From positions 157,184 through 221,183 of the forward strand of contig NZ_JADCDA010000008.1 in the NCBI RefSeq assembly GCF_020252405.1: a stretch of 64,000 nucleotides of DNA, written 5' to 3'. The position numbers were made by a program, and so were the translations under genes. The notes under the pieces are model-generated. The model saw only the letters and a program-made list of their open reading frames with translations, ran no database searches and had not been told where the DNA came from. Numbering within the stretch: the first letter of the stretch is position 1; each line of letters opens with the position of its first letter. Of the stretch, positions 18,663-27,490 are shown piece after piece. Source of the DNA: Aestuariivirga sp. Its GTDB lineage: Bacteria; Pseudomonadota; Alphaproteobacteria; Rhizobiales; Aestuariivirgaceae.

Positions 18663-20102
18663 ATGGCGCAGCCCAACCCCGCCCGCACCTATGTGATGGC
18701 CTATTGGCCCATTCCGGGCAATGCCAAGCGCCCGCTCGATCATTATACCGAGCACCTGGCGCTGAGCCTTCAGATGCTGGCCGGGCAGAACCTCTATTTC
18801 ATCAGCGGCAACAACAAGGTTCTGTCCTCGGTGGAGAGCCTGTCCCAAACACACGGTATCCGGCTGCACCTGCAAAAGGTGCTGCTCGACGACTTGCCCA
18901 AGCGGCCGCAGATGGAGGCGCTGCTGCAGCGCGCCCGGAATTTCGGCGCGAAGTTTGCAGCACCGCCCGCCGACTTCCAACGCGACAAAGGCCTGATCCA
19001 CTATTGGAGGGACCTGCGGCAGTCGGGCGAGGACACGTTCAAGCGCGTGTTCTGCATCTGGCACAGCAAGATCGGCCTGCTGCACAATGCGGCGGTGGAG
19101 AACCCCTTTGGCAGCCTGCACTTCGCCTGGGCCGATGCCTCGATTTCGCGCTTCAACCGGCAGCGGGCGGGCTGGGACTTCCGGGAGATCGAGGCGATCC
19201 CCGGCGTCATCCGCCATTATCCGAATGTCATGCGCAAGAACGGACGCGAGCTGGCGCTCAACGCCAGCTTCCTGCTCGGCGACCGCGCCGCCATCGACGC
19301 ACTCCACGCCGCCTATGGCAAGGCCTTCGCGGCGAGCCTCGGGGAGGACTACCCCAATGACGAGGAGACAGTGCTCGACAGCGTGGTGGCCCGGCAGCCC
19401 CAGCTGTTCCGCGCCATTACCGGCGCGGCTGCGGCTCCCACTCCAGCGGCGGGCAGCCGACGGAAGGTTCTCGTGGTGGGCGCGTTCCGCTCCGGCACCA
19501 ATGCCATGCAGTCCTGCCTCGAGGCGCATTTCGACGTCGAGGTGACCTTCAACGAATGGTTCTGGAAGCATGGCGTTCCGCCCACCGGCATCCAGTGCCC
19601 GGTGCCGCCCGACGTGCCAGTGGTGGTGATGGCGAAGTCGCCCTATGCCTTTCATGAATCGCTTTACCCGTTCTGGCTTCACCGGCGGCCGAACCTCGAT
19701 TCGGGCCCCGATGTCTCGGCCTTCGCGCGCAGGGAACTGCAGGTCTTCGACGTGAGCGGCGGCGATCTGGCCCGCCCGAAATACTGGTTCCGCTGCCCCA
19801 CCGACTACTGGAACCATTTCTACTTCTCCTGGCTGAGCTGGACGGCGGTGCGGCCGCGCTGCCAGTTCGTGCGCTACGAGGACGTTGACCGATCCACCCA
19901 TGACGTGATCGCCCGCATTGCGGAGCGCTTCGGTCTGCGCCGCAAGACCTCGGGCCCTATCACGCTTCCGGCCGAACGGGTCGGCCCGCATGTGCCGACG
20001 GAGCGCAAGGGCGAGCGCTTCCTGCTGACGGAGGAGGACAGGGCATGGATCCGCGGCATGGTGCATCCGCTGGTCGCGAGATCGCTCGGCTATGAGCTCT
20101 GA
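18663..20102 (+). CDS. Putative two-domain protein: N-terminal HtrL/WlaTC-like glycosyltransferase region and C-terminal sulfotransferase domain
   Basis: N-half ...LHFAWADASISRFNRQ; C-half RKVLVVGAFRSGTNAMQSCLEAHFDVEVTFNEWFWKHG and CQFVRYEDVDRSTHDVIARIAERFGL (sulfotransferase-like). Confidence 0.6.
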   Translation: MAQPNPARTYVMAYWPIPGNAKRPLDHYTEHLALSLQMLAGQNLYFISGNNKVLSSVESLSQTHGIRLHLQKVLLDDLPKRPQMEALLQRARNFGAKFAAPPADFQRDKGLIHYWRDLRQSGEDTFKRVFCIWHSKIGLLHNAAVENPFGSLHFAWADASISRFNRQRAGWDFREIEAIPGVIRHYPNVMRKNGRELALNASFLLGDRAAIDALHAAYGKAFAASLGEDYPNDEETVLDSVVARQPQLFRAITGAAAAPTPAAGSRRKVLVVGAFRSGTNAMQSCLEAHFDVEVTFNEWFWKHGVPPTGIQCPVPPDVPVVVMAKSPYAFHESLYPFWLHRRPNLDSGPDVSAFARRELQVFDVSGGDLARPKYWFRCPTDYWNHFYFSWLSWTAVRPRCQFVRYEDVDRSTHDVIARIAERFGLRRKTSGPITLPAERVGPHVPTERKGERFLLTEEDRAWIRGMVHPLVARSLGYEL

Positions 20103-20141
20103 CATCTTCCGCAGCTTTATGCCGGATTGGTGACGGATGAG

Positions 20142-22145
20142 ATGACGTCTTCCGGCCACGACATGTTCCGCAAAGCGCTCGCGCTTCACCAGCGGGGTGA
20201 CCTCGCGGGTGCGCGGGGGCTTTATGCGCAGGTGCTGAGGAAGGACCCCCGGCACTTCGACAGTCTGCATCTGCTTGGCCTCGTCCTCGTCCAGTCCGGC
20301 GCGCTGGCGGAGGGGGCGGATCTCATCCGGGAGGCGATCGGTGTCCGGAGCGATTTTGCCGAGGCGCATTACAATCTCGGCCATGCGCTGCTGAGCCTCG
20401 GCCAGCCGGAGGAGGCGTTGGCGGCCTTCGACCGCGCCCTGGCGCTTGGCGCCGCCGACCCGCTTTATCACTTCGAGCGGGGCAACGCGCTGAAGGAGCT
20501 GGGCCGCGGGGCGGAGGCCATGGCCAGTTTCGATGAGGCGCTGCGCCTGGCGCCGCGCCTTGCCGAGGCCCACAACAACATGGGCATCCTGCTCAAGGAG
20601 GAGGGCCGCCTCGCGGAGGCGCTGGCGTGCTATGACCGGGCGATCGGCCTGAGGCCCGGCTATGCCGAGGCCCATGCCAACCGGGGCAATGTGCTGAAGG
20701 AACTGCGCCGCTATGGCGAGGCGCTGGCGAGCAACGACCGCGCCCTTCAGCTGAAACCCGATTATGCCGAAGCCCACAGCAACCGCGGCAATGTCCTGGC
20801 GAGGCTGGGCCGCCACGCCGAGGCGCTGGAAAGCCACGACCGGGCGCTGCGGCTCAGGCCTGACTATGCCGAGGGCCACAACAACCGCGGCAATGCGCTG
20901 AAGGAGCTGGGCCGCTTCGCGGAGGCGCTGGAGAGCTTCGACCGGGCCATCAGCCTGAAGCCCGGCTATGCCGAGGCCTGCTCCAACCGCGCCGGCGCGC
21001 TGGAGGAGATGGGCCGCATGGCGGAAGCGCTGGCGGACCACGAGAAGGCCGTGGCGCTGAAGCCCGGTTCCGCCGATGCCTGGTGCGCGCGCGGCAATAC
21101 GCTGGCCGATCTCGAAAGGCTGGACGAGGCGATGGCGAGCTATGAGCGGGCGATCAGCCTCAAGCCGGGCTTCGCCTCTGCGCATTACAATGCTTCGCTG
21201 CTGCTGCTGCGCAAGCGCGATTTCGCGCGGGGCTTTGCGGGCTACATGCAGCGCTGGGCCGCCGAGCAGGACAAGGCGACGAAGCCGCAGACGGCTATTC
21301 CCGCATGGGACGGAGGCACAGTCGCGGGCGGGCTTCTGCTCTGGGGCGAACAGGGCCTGGGGGATGAGGTGTTTTTCGCCACGCTGCTGCCGCTGATCGA
21401 CCCGTCCATCAGCCTCGCCCTGTCGGCGGACCGGCGGCTGCACCCGGCCTTGTCACGCGCCTTGCCGCAGCTGCGGCTGCTGGACCGGAAGGACATGTCC
21501 GAAACCATCGCAGGCCCCTTCGCGGCACAGGCGCCGATGGGCGACCTCGGCCACCTGCTGCAGCTGGATGCGGGCCGGATTGCCGCGCGGCGCATGCCGT
21601 TCCTGAGGGCCGATGCGGCGCGGCGCGATGCGCTGCGGCTGGACAATCCGTTCCTCGCAAGGCGGCCGGTGTGCGGCCTGTCGTGGAAGAGCGCCAACAA
21701 GAAACTGGGCGCGAAAAAGAGCCTGCGCCTGATCGACCTCGCCCCGCTGCTCGCCACCCCCGGCATGAGTTTCGTGAACCTGCAGTATGGCGAGGTGGAG
21801 GATGAAATCGCCGAGGTGCGCGCCGCACTGGGGGTGAGCGTGCATCAGGCCGAAGGGCTCGACGTGTTCAATGACATCGACGGGCTCCTCGCCCTCATCG
21901 ATCTCTGCGATGCGGTGCTGACCACCTCCACCGTCACGGCGCATCTGGCGGGCGCGCTGGGCAAGCCCGCCGTGGTGCTGGCGCCCGTTGGCGGTGGCCG
22001 CCACTGGTATTGGGGCGGGGAAAGCCCCAGCCTGTGGTACCCAAGCCTGCAACTCGTCTATCAGACGCAGGCCGGTGACTGGGCAGCCGCCATTGCGGAG
22101 GGCACGCGGCGGGCGGTCGGGCTGGTGAAAACCGGGGTCTTGTGA
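20142..22145 (+). CDS. TPR-repeat protein with C-terminal glycosyltransferase-like domain, paralogue 3 (GTG 20130 or TTG 20127 possible)
   Basis: FRKALALHQRGDLAGARGLYAQVL...; 34-aa TPR units; LLWGEQGLGDEVFFATLLPL; C-terminus near-identical to paralogues 1 and 2. Confidence 0.8.
   Translation: MTSSGHDMFRKALALHQRGDLAGARGLYAQVLRKDPRHFDSLHLLGLVLVQSGALAEGADLIREAIGVRSDFAEAHYNLGHALLSLGQPEEALAAFDRALALGAADPLYHFERGNALKELGRGAEAMASFDEALRLAPRLAEAHNNMGILLKEEGRLAEALACYDRAIGLRPGYAEAHANRGNVLKELRRYGEALASNDRALQLKPDYAEAHSNRGNVLARLGRHAEALESHDRALRLRPDYAEGHNNRGNALKELGRFAEALESFDRAISLKPGYAEACSNRAGALEEMGRMAEALADHEKAVALKPGSADAWCARGNTLADLERLDEAMASYERAISLKPGFASAHYNASLLLLRKRDFARGFAGYMQRWAAEQDKATKPQTAIPAWDGGTVAGGLLLWGEQGLGDEVFFATLLPLIDPSISLALSADRRLHPALSRALPQLRLLDRKDMSETIAGPFAAQAPMGDLGHLLQLDAGRIAARRMPFLRADAARRDALRLDNPFLARRPVCGLSWKSANKKLGAKKSLRLIDLAPLLATPGMSFVNLQYGEVEDEIAEVRAALGVSVHQAEGLDVFNDIDGLLALIDLCDAVLTTSTVTAHLAGALGKPAVVLAPVGGGRHWYWGGESPSLWYPSLQLVYQTQAGDWAAAIAEGTRRAVGLVKTGVL
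20577..20985 (+). repeat. In-frame 102-bp tandem repeats encoding TPR units
   Basis: AACCG(C/G)GGCAAT recurs at 20679, 20781 and 20883, i.e. exact 102-bp spacing. Confidence 0.85.
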
Positions 22146-22264
22146 ATTCCGCCCACTGGCGCGGAAGTGTCGTTGCAATGCCACAATTCGAAAGGCAGGA
22201 TTGATTGCAGCTTCAGATTGCTTCAAAAAGAGATCGAAGTTGGGTGTTTGCATCGGGGAAACAA

Positions 22265-23359
22265 ATGACGCGCAGAGGCTGTGTGAGCCTGCCGGGACTG
22301 ATGGCGATTGTTGTGTTGCTGCCGTTTCTGGCGGCGTGCACGCAGGAGGCCGAAGTGGCAGCGCCGGCGCCGCGCCAGGTGCGCACCACGGTGATCGCCA
22401 AGGAGCACGGCGCAACCACTGTCAACCTCACCGGGCGGATCGAGGCAGAGGACGAGGCGCCGCTGGCCTTCCGCATCGGGGGACGGCTGCTGGAGAACGA
22501 CAGCAAGCTGAGCCAGCGTCTGCAGCGGGGCGACCTTGTCGCAAGGCTCGAATCGCAGAACGAGGAGAACCAGCTGCGCGCCGCCACGGCGTCGCTTGCC
22601 GCAGCTCAGGCGCAATACAACCAGGCCGCCGGCCACTTCGACCGCCAGCGCACCCTGTTCCGCCAGGGCTGGGCCACGCGCGCCACCTATGAGGCGGCCG
22701 AGAAGGGCAAGAAGACGGCCGCCGCCCAGGTCGACGCCGCCGAGGCGCAACTCGCCGCCGCCGAAGACCTTTTGGGTTTCACCGAGCTGCGCGCCGACCA
22801 GGACGGCGTTGTCACCACCGTCGGCCCTGCCGCGGGCGAGGTGGTGACGCCCGGCCAGATGATCGTGCGGGTGGCCCGCCAGGACGGGCGCGACGCGGTG
22901 TTCAACGTGCCATCGCAGATGATCCGCCAGGCGCCCGCCAACCCGGACATCACGGTGTCGCTCGCCGATGACCCGGGCGTGACGGCGAGCGGCCGTGTGC
23001 GCGAGGTGTCGCCGCAGGCCGATCCCGTCACCCGCCTGTTCGAGGTGAAGGTGACGCTCGACAACCCGCCGGAGGCCATGCGGCTGGGCGCCACCGTCAA
23101 TGGCGTGATGACCACGGTGCAGGATGCGGTGATCGAGGTGCCGGCGAGCGCGCTCACCCGGACGGAGCAGCAGCCCGCCGTGTGGGTGGTCGACCCGTCG
23201 AACCAGACGGTGGCGCTGCGCCCGGTGACGGTGAAGCGCTTCGGCGAATATCTGGTGGCCATCGCCGGCGGGCTGAAGCCGGGTGACGTGGTGGTGACGG
23301 CGGGCGTGCAGGCGCTGCACCCCGGCCAGCAGGTCCGGCTGACCGGGGAGCAGCCATGA
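22265..23359 (+). CDS. RND efflux transporter periplasmic adaptor subunit (HlyD/AcrA family lipoprotein)
   Basis: Lipobox LLPFLAACTQ; TVNLTGRIEAEDEAPLAFRIGGRL; followed by RND permease. Confidence 0.9.
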   Translation: MTRRGCVSLPGLMAIVVLLPFLAACTQEAEVAAPAPRQVRTTVIAKEHGATTVNLTGRIEAEDEAPLAFRIGGRLLENDSKLSQRLQRGDLVARLESQNEENQLRAATASLAAAQAQYNQAAGHFDRQRTLFRQGWATRATYEAAEKGKKTAAAQVDAAEAQLAAAEDLLGFTELRADQDGVVTTVGPAAGEVVTPGQMIVRVARQDGRDAVFNVPSQMIRQAPANPDITVSLADDPGVTASGRVREVSPQADPVTRLFEVKVTLDNPPEAMRLGATVNGVMTTVQDAVIEVPASALTRTEQQPAVWVVDPSNQTVALRPVTVKRFGEYLVAIAGGLKPGDVVVTAGVQALHPGQQVRLTGEQP

Positions 23360-26300
23360 GCGGCTTCAACCTGTCGGAATGGGCCCTCAGGCACCGGTCC
23401 ATCACCATCTATCTGATGATCCTCGCGGTGCTCGCCGGGCTTGCCTCCTATTACCGCCTGGGGCGCAGCGAGGACCCGTCCTTCATCATCAAGACCATGG
23501 TGGTGCAGGCGCAGTGGCCCGGCGCCACCACCGAGGAAACTCTGAAGCAGGTGACGGAGCGGCTGGAGCGCACCCTGCAGGAAACCCCGCATCTCGACTT
23601 CCTCCGGAGCTTCACCCGCGCCGGCGTTTCCACCATCTTCGTCAACCTCGACGGCAAGACCAACGCGCAGGAGGTGGCGGACACCTGGTATCATGTGCGC
23701 AAGTCCGTGGGCGACATGCGCCACACCCTGCCCGCCGGCGTGCTCGGCCCCGGCTTCAACGACGATTTCGGCGACACCTTCGGCATCATCTATGGCGTGA
23801 CGGCCGACGGCTTCAACCAGCGCGAACTGCGCGACCATGTGGAGGCGCTCCGCGACAGGCTGCTCGGCGTGCCCGATGTCTCCAAGATCGAGCTGCTGGG
23901 CGTGCAGGACGAGCAGATCTACATCGAATTCTCGATGGAGGAGCTTGCCAAGCTCGGCATCGACCGCGGCCAGCTGCTCGCAGCGCTCCAGGCGCAGAAC
24001 GCCATCCGCCCGGCGGGCCGCATCGAGACCGGGGAGGAGTCGATAGCGCTCCGCGTTTCGGGCGCCTTCGAGTCCGAGCTGGATATCGCCAATGTCAATT
24101 TCGCGGTGGACGGGCGCATGCTGCGGCTCGCCGACATCGCCACCATCCGGCGCGGCTTCTCCGACCCGCCGCAGCCGCTGTTCCGGGTCAACGGCGAACC
24201 GGCCATCGGCCTGGCCATCGCCATGCGCGAGGGCGGCGACATTCTGGCGCTGGGCAAGAACATCACCGCCGTGATGAACGCCGCCAAGGCCGAACTGCCT
24301 CTGGGAATCGAGCCCATCCTCGTGGCCGACCAGGCGGTGACGGTGGAAAGCGCCATTTCGGAATTCATGGAGTCGCTGTGGCAGGCGGTGGCCATCATCC
24401 TCGTGGTCAGCTTCATCAGCCTCGGGGTCAGGCCCGGCCTCGTCATCGCCACCGCCATTCCGCTGACGCTGGCCATCGTCTTCGTGATGATGGATTTCGC
24501 CTCGATCGACATGCAGCGCATTTCGCTGGGCGCCCTCATCATCGCGCTGGCGCTGCTGGTCGATGACGCCATGACGACGACGGATGCGATGCTCACAAGG
24601 CTCGGCGAGGGCGACGACAGGATGACGGCCGCCACCTACGCTTACCGCACCTATGCCTATGCCATGCTGGCCGGCACCTTCGTCACCATGGCGGGCTTCG
24701 TTCCGGTGGGCTTCGCGGCGAGCTCGGCTGGCGAATACACCTTCTCGCTGTTCGCCGTCGTGTCGATCGCGCTGCTCGTCTCGTGGTTCGTTGCGGTGAT
24801 CTTCGCGCCGCTGCTCGGTGTCGTGATCCTCAAGCCGCCGAAGAAGCGGGAGGGCGGCCCCGGCATCGTGTTCCGCGCCTATCGCGCCTTCCTGTCCGGC
24901 GCCATCAGGGTCAAATACCTGACGATCGGGGTGACGGTCGCGATGTTCGCCGCCGCCATCATGGCCATGCCGCTCATCCCGCGGCAGTTCTTCCCGTCCT
25001 CCGACCGGCCGGAACTGCTGGTCGACCTCAGCCTGCCTCAGAACTCATCGATCTATGCCTCGGAAAGCGCGGTCGAACGCTTCGACGCGCTGCTGAAGGG
25101 CGATCCGGATGTCGATCGCTGGTCGAGCTACGTGGGCCGCGGCGCCATCCGCTTCTACCTGCCGCTCAACGTGCAGCTTCCCAACGATTTCTTCAGCCAG
25201 GCGGTGATCGTGGCCAAGGACGTCGCGGCGCGCGAGCGTCTGCAGAAGAAGCTGCAGGAGGCGCTCGCCGCGGAATTCCCCAACGCGGTCGCCCGGGTCT
25301 ATCCGCTGGAGCTGGGGCCGCCGGTGGGCTGGCCGATCCAGTACAGGGTGAGCGGGCCCAATCTCTCCAAGGTGCGCGAGATCGCGCTCCAGCTCGCATC
25401 CACCGTGTCGTCCAATCCCAATGTCGAGAATGTCAACTTCGACTGGCTGGAGCCTGCCCGGCAGCTCCGCATCCGCATCGACCAGGACGAGGCGCGGCAG
25501 CTGGGCTTGAGTTCGCAGGCGGTGGCGCGCATCCTCGACACGGTGGTCTCCGGCGTGCCGGTGACGCAGATCCGCGACGATATCTACCTCGTCAACGTGG
25601 TGGCGCGCGCCATGGGCGACCAGCGCGTGTCGATCGACGGCTTGCGCACCCTGCAGGTGCCGCTGCCCAATGGCCGCACCGTGCCGCTCGTCCAGTTCGC
25701 CACCTTCGACTATGAGCAGGAATATCCGCTGATCTGGCGGCGCGACCGCACGCCGAACCTTATCGTCCAGTCCGACCTCCGCCCCGGCGTGCTGCCGGAG
25801 GAGGTGGTCCAGGCCCTCGCCAGGCCCATCGCCCAATTCGCGCAAACGCTGCCCGCGGGCTATGCCATCACCACCGGCGGCACGGTGGAGGAGAGCGCCA
25901 AGTCGCAGGCCTCCGTCATCGCGGTCGTGCCGGTCATGCTGATCATCATGCTCACCGTGCTGATGTTCCAGCTGCAGGGCTTCCAGCGCCTGATCATGGT
26001 GCTGAGCGTCGGTCCGCTGGGGTTGATCGGCGTCGTCGGCGCCCTGCTGCTGTCGGGCAGGCCACTGGGCTTCGTCGCCATTCTCGGCATTCTGGCGCTG
26101 CTCGGCATGATCACCAAGAATGCGGTGATCCTCCTTGGCCAGATCGATGCCGAGCGCGCCGCGGGCAAGGACGTGTGGCATGCCGCGGTCGATGCCAGCG
26201 CTGCGCGCTTCCGGCCGATCATGCTCACCGCGGTGTCGACCGTGCTCGGCATGATCCCCATCGCCTGGACCGTGTTCTGGGGTCCCATGGCCTTCGCCAT

Positions 26301-26439
26301 CATGGGCGGGCTGATGGTGGCCACGGTGCTGACGCTGATCTTCCTGCCCACGCTTTATGTCACGTGGTTCGGCTGGCAGGAGAAGAGGCAGGGCGCGAAG
26401 CCGCAGGCGTCCGCCGGGGCTCCGGCGCCGCAGGCCTGA
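23356..26439 (+). CDS. RND efflux transporter permease subunit (AcrB/HAE1-like)
   Basis: 1027 aa; SITIYLMILAVLAGLASYYRLGRSEDPSF; LVDDAMTTTDAMLTRL; GMITKNAVILLGQID; MLTAVSTVLGMIPIAW. Confidence 0.95.
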   Translation: MSGFNLSEWALRHRSITIYLMILAVLAGLASYYRLGRSEDPSFIIKTMVVQAQWPGATTEETLKQVTERLERTLQETPHLDFLRSFTRAGVSTIFVNLDGKTNAQEVADTWYHVRKSVGDMRHTLPAGVLGPGFNDDFGDTFGIIYGVTADGFNQRELRDHVEALRDRLLGVPDVSKIELLGVQDEQIYIEFSMEELAKLGIDRGQLLAALQAQNAIRPAGRIETGEESIALRVSGAFESELDIANVNFAVDGRMLRLADIATIRRGFSDPPQPLFRVNGEPAIGLAIAMREGGDILALGKNITAVMNAAKAELPLGIEPILVADQAVTVESAISEFMESLWQAVAIILVVSFISLGVRPGLVIATAIPLTLAIVFVMMDFASIDMQRISLGALIIALALLVDDAMTTTDAMLTRLGEGDDRMTAATYAYRTYAYAMLAGTFVTMAGFVPVGFAASSAGEYTFSLFAVVSIALLVSWFVAVIFAPLLGVVILKPPKKREGGPGIVFRAYRAFLSGAIRVKYLTIGVTVAMFAAAIMAMPLIPRQFFPSSDRPELLVDLSLPQNSSIYASESAVERFDALLKGDPDVDRWSSYVGRGAIRFYLPLNVQLPNDFFSQAVIVAKDVAARERLQKKLQEALAAEFPNAVARVYPLELGPPVGWPIQYRVSGPNLSKVREIALQLASTVSSNPNVENVNFDWLEPARQLRIRIDQDEARQLGLSSQAVARILDTVVSGVPVTQIRDDIYLVNVVARAMGDQRVSIDGLRTLQVPLPNGRTVPLVQFATFDYEQEYPLIWRRDRTPNLIVQSDLRPGVLPEEVVQALARPIAQFAQTLPAGYAITTGGTVEESAKSQASVIAVVPVMLIIMLTVLMFQLQGFQRLIMVLSVGPLGLIGVVGALLLSGRPLGFVAILGILALLGMITKNAVILLGQIDAERAAGKDVWHAAVDASAARFRPIMLTAVSTVLGMIPIAWTVFWGPMAFAIMGGLMVATVLTLIFLPTLYVTWFGWQEKRQGAKPQASAGAPAPQA

Positions 26440-26452
26440 GCGGGCAACCGGC

Positions 26453-26962
26453 ATGACGGGCGCCGTGACGCAGGAACGGGGGACGGCCACAGCGCTGCTG
26501 TTGCGGGCGGCCCTGTATTTCGTCTTCTGGGTCGTGCTGGCGGGCGCGGGCCTGAAGGACCTCGCGGCGGGCCTCGTCACGGCCGTCATCGCGGCGTGGA
26601 TCAGCCTGCGGCTTATGCCGGCCGGGGAGCTTGCAGCAAAGCCCGGCCCGGTGCTGGCGCTGTTCGTCCGCTTCCTGTGGCAGAGCGTGGTGGCGGGCGT
26701 CACCGTGGCGCGCATCGCGCTGACGCCCGGCATGCCGCTCAAACCCGGCATGGTCGAATATCGCTCCAGCCTGCCGCCCGGAAACCGGCGCTTTCTGTTC
26801 ATGACCTATGCCAGCCTGTTGCCGGGCACGCTGCCAACCGGAACGGACGGCACGGACCTCATCGAGGTGCATGTGCTTGACGTGGACCAGCCCGTGGCCG
26901 CACAGCTGGCGGTGGAGGAAGCGCGGATTGCCGGCGTGCTGGCGGACGGGGCGGCGCCATGA
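26453..26962 (+). CDS. mrpE: Na+/H+ antiporter subunit E (MrpE/MnhE)
   Basis: TYASLLPGTLPTGTDGTDLIEVHVLD; position in Mrp operon. Confidence 0.88.
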   Translation: MTGAVTQERGTATALLLRAALYFVFWVVLAGAGLKDLAAGLVTAVIAAWISLRLMPAGELAAKPGPVLALFVRFLWQSVVAGVTVARIALTPGMPLKPGMVEYRSSLPPGNRRFLFMTYASLLPGTLPTGTDGTDLIEVHVLDVDQPVAAQLAVEEARIAGVLADGAAP

Positions 26963-27219
26963 CGCCATTCTATTTCGCCGCGGCACTGTTCATTCTGCTC
27001 AGCATCGCGGGCGGACTGGCGCGCGTTGTCCGCGGGCCGGGCGGCTCGGACCGGCTGATGGCGGCGCAGCTTGCCGGGTCCGGCGGCGTTGCGGCACTGC
27101 TGCTTCTGGCGGCGGCCATGGGGCAGACGGCCATTATCGACGTGGCGCTGATGCTGGGCATTCTTGCGGTCTTTGTCTCCGTCGGTTTCGTCACCTGGCG
27201 GAGCGACGGCAATGGCTGA
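26959..27219 (+). CDS. mrpF: Monovalent cation/H+ antiporter subunit F (MrpF)
   Basis: 86 aa; RVVRGPGGSDRLMAAQL; ATGA overlap with mrpE. Confidence 0.87.
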   Translation: MTPFYFAAALFILLSIAGGLARVVRGPGGSDRLMAAQLAGSGGVAALLLLAAAMGQTAIIDVALMLGILAVFVSVGFVTWRSDGNG

Positions 27220-27490
27220 CCTCTTCACCATCCTTGCCGTGACGGCGGGCGCGGTGCTGTTCCTGGCGGGCACGGTGGGGCTGCTCCGCTTCCCCGGCAC
27301 GCTCGCCCGCCTCCATGCGCTGACCAAGGTCGACAATCTCGGCCTCGGCCTCGTGGTGCTGGGGCTGATGCCGCAGATGGGCTTCCTTGCCGCCGCCAAG
27401 ATGCTGGCGGTGTGGCTGCTGGTGCAGCTTTCCGGCGCCATCGTCACCCAGATCCTGGCGCGCAGCGTGCGCGGCGGGGGGGAACGGTGA
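27212..27490 (+). CDS. mrpG: Monovalent cation/H+ antiporter subunit G (MrpG)
   Basis: GTVGLLRFPGTLARLHALTKVDNLGLGLVVLGL. Confidence 0.9.
   Translation: MADLFTILAVTAGAVLFLAGTVGLLRFPGTLARLHALTKVDNLGLGLVVLGLMPQMGFLAAAKMLAVWLLVQLSGAIVTQILARSVRGGGER

Noticed and set aside
18606-21443. 945-aa minus-strand ORF
   Set aside because: Complement of TPR-coding repeats and the fusion gene; its apparent repeats are just the mirrored TPR periodicity.
20142-22145. Considered the regular repeats as a CRISPR array
   Set aside because: 102-bp period is in frame, encodes 34-aa TPR units, has no conserved 25-40 bp repeat with unique spacers, and no cas genes are present.
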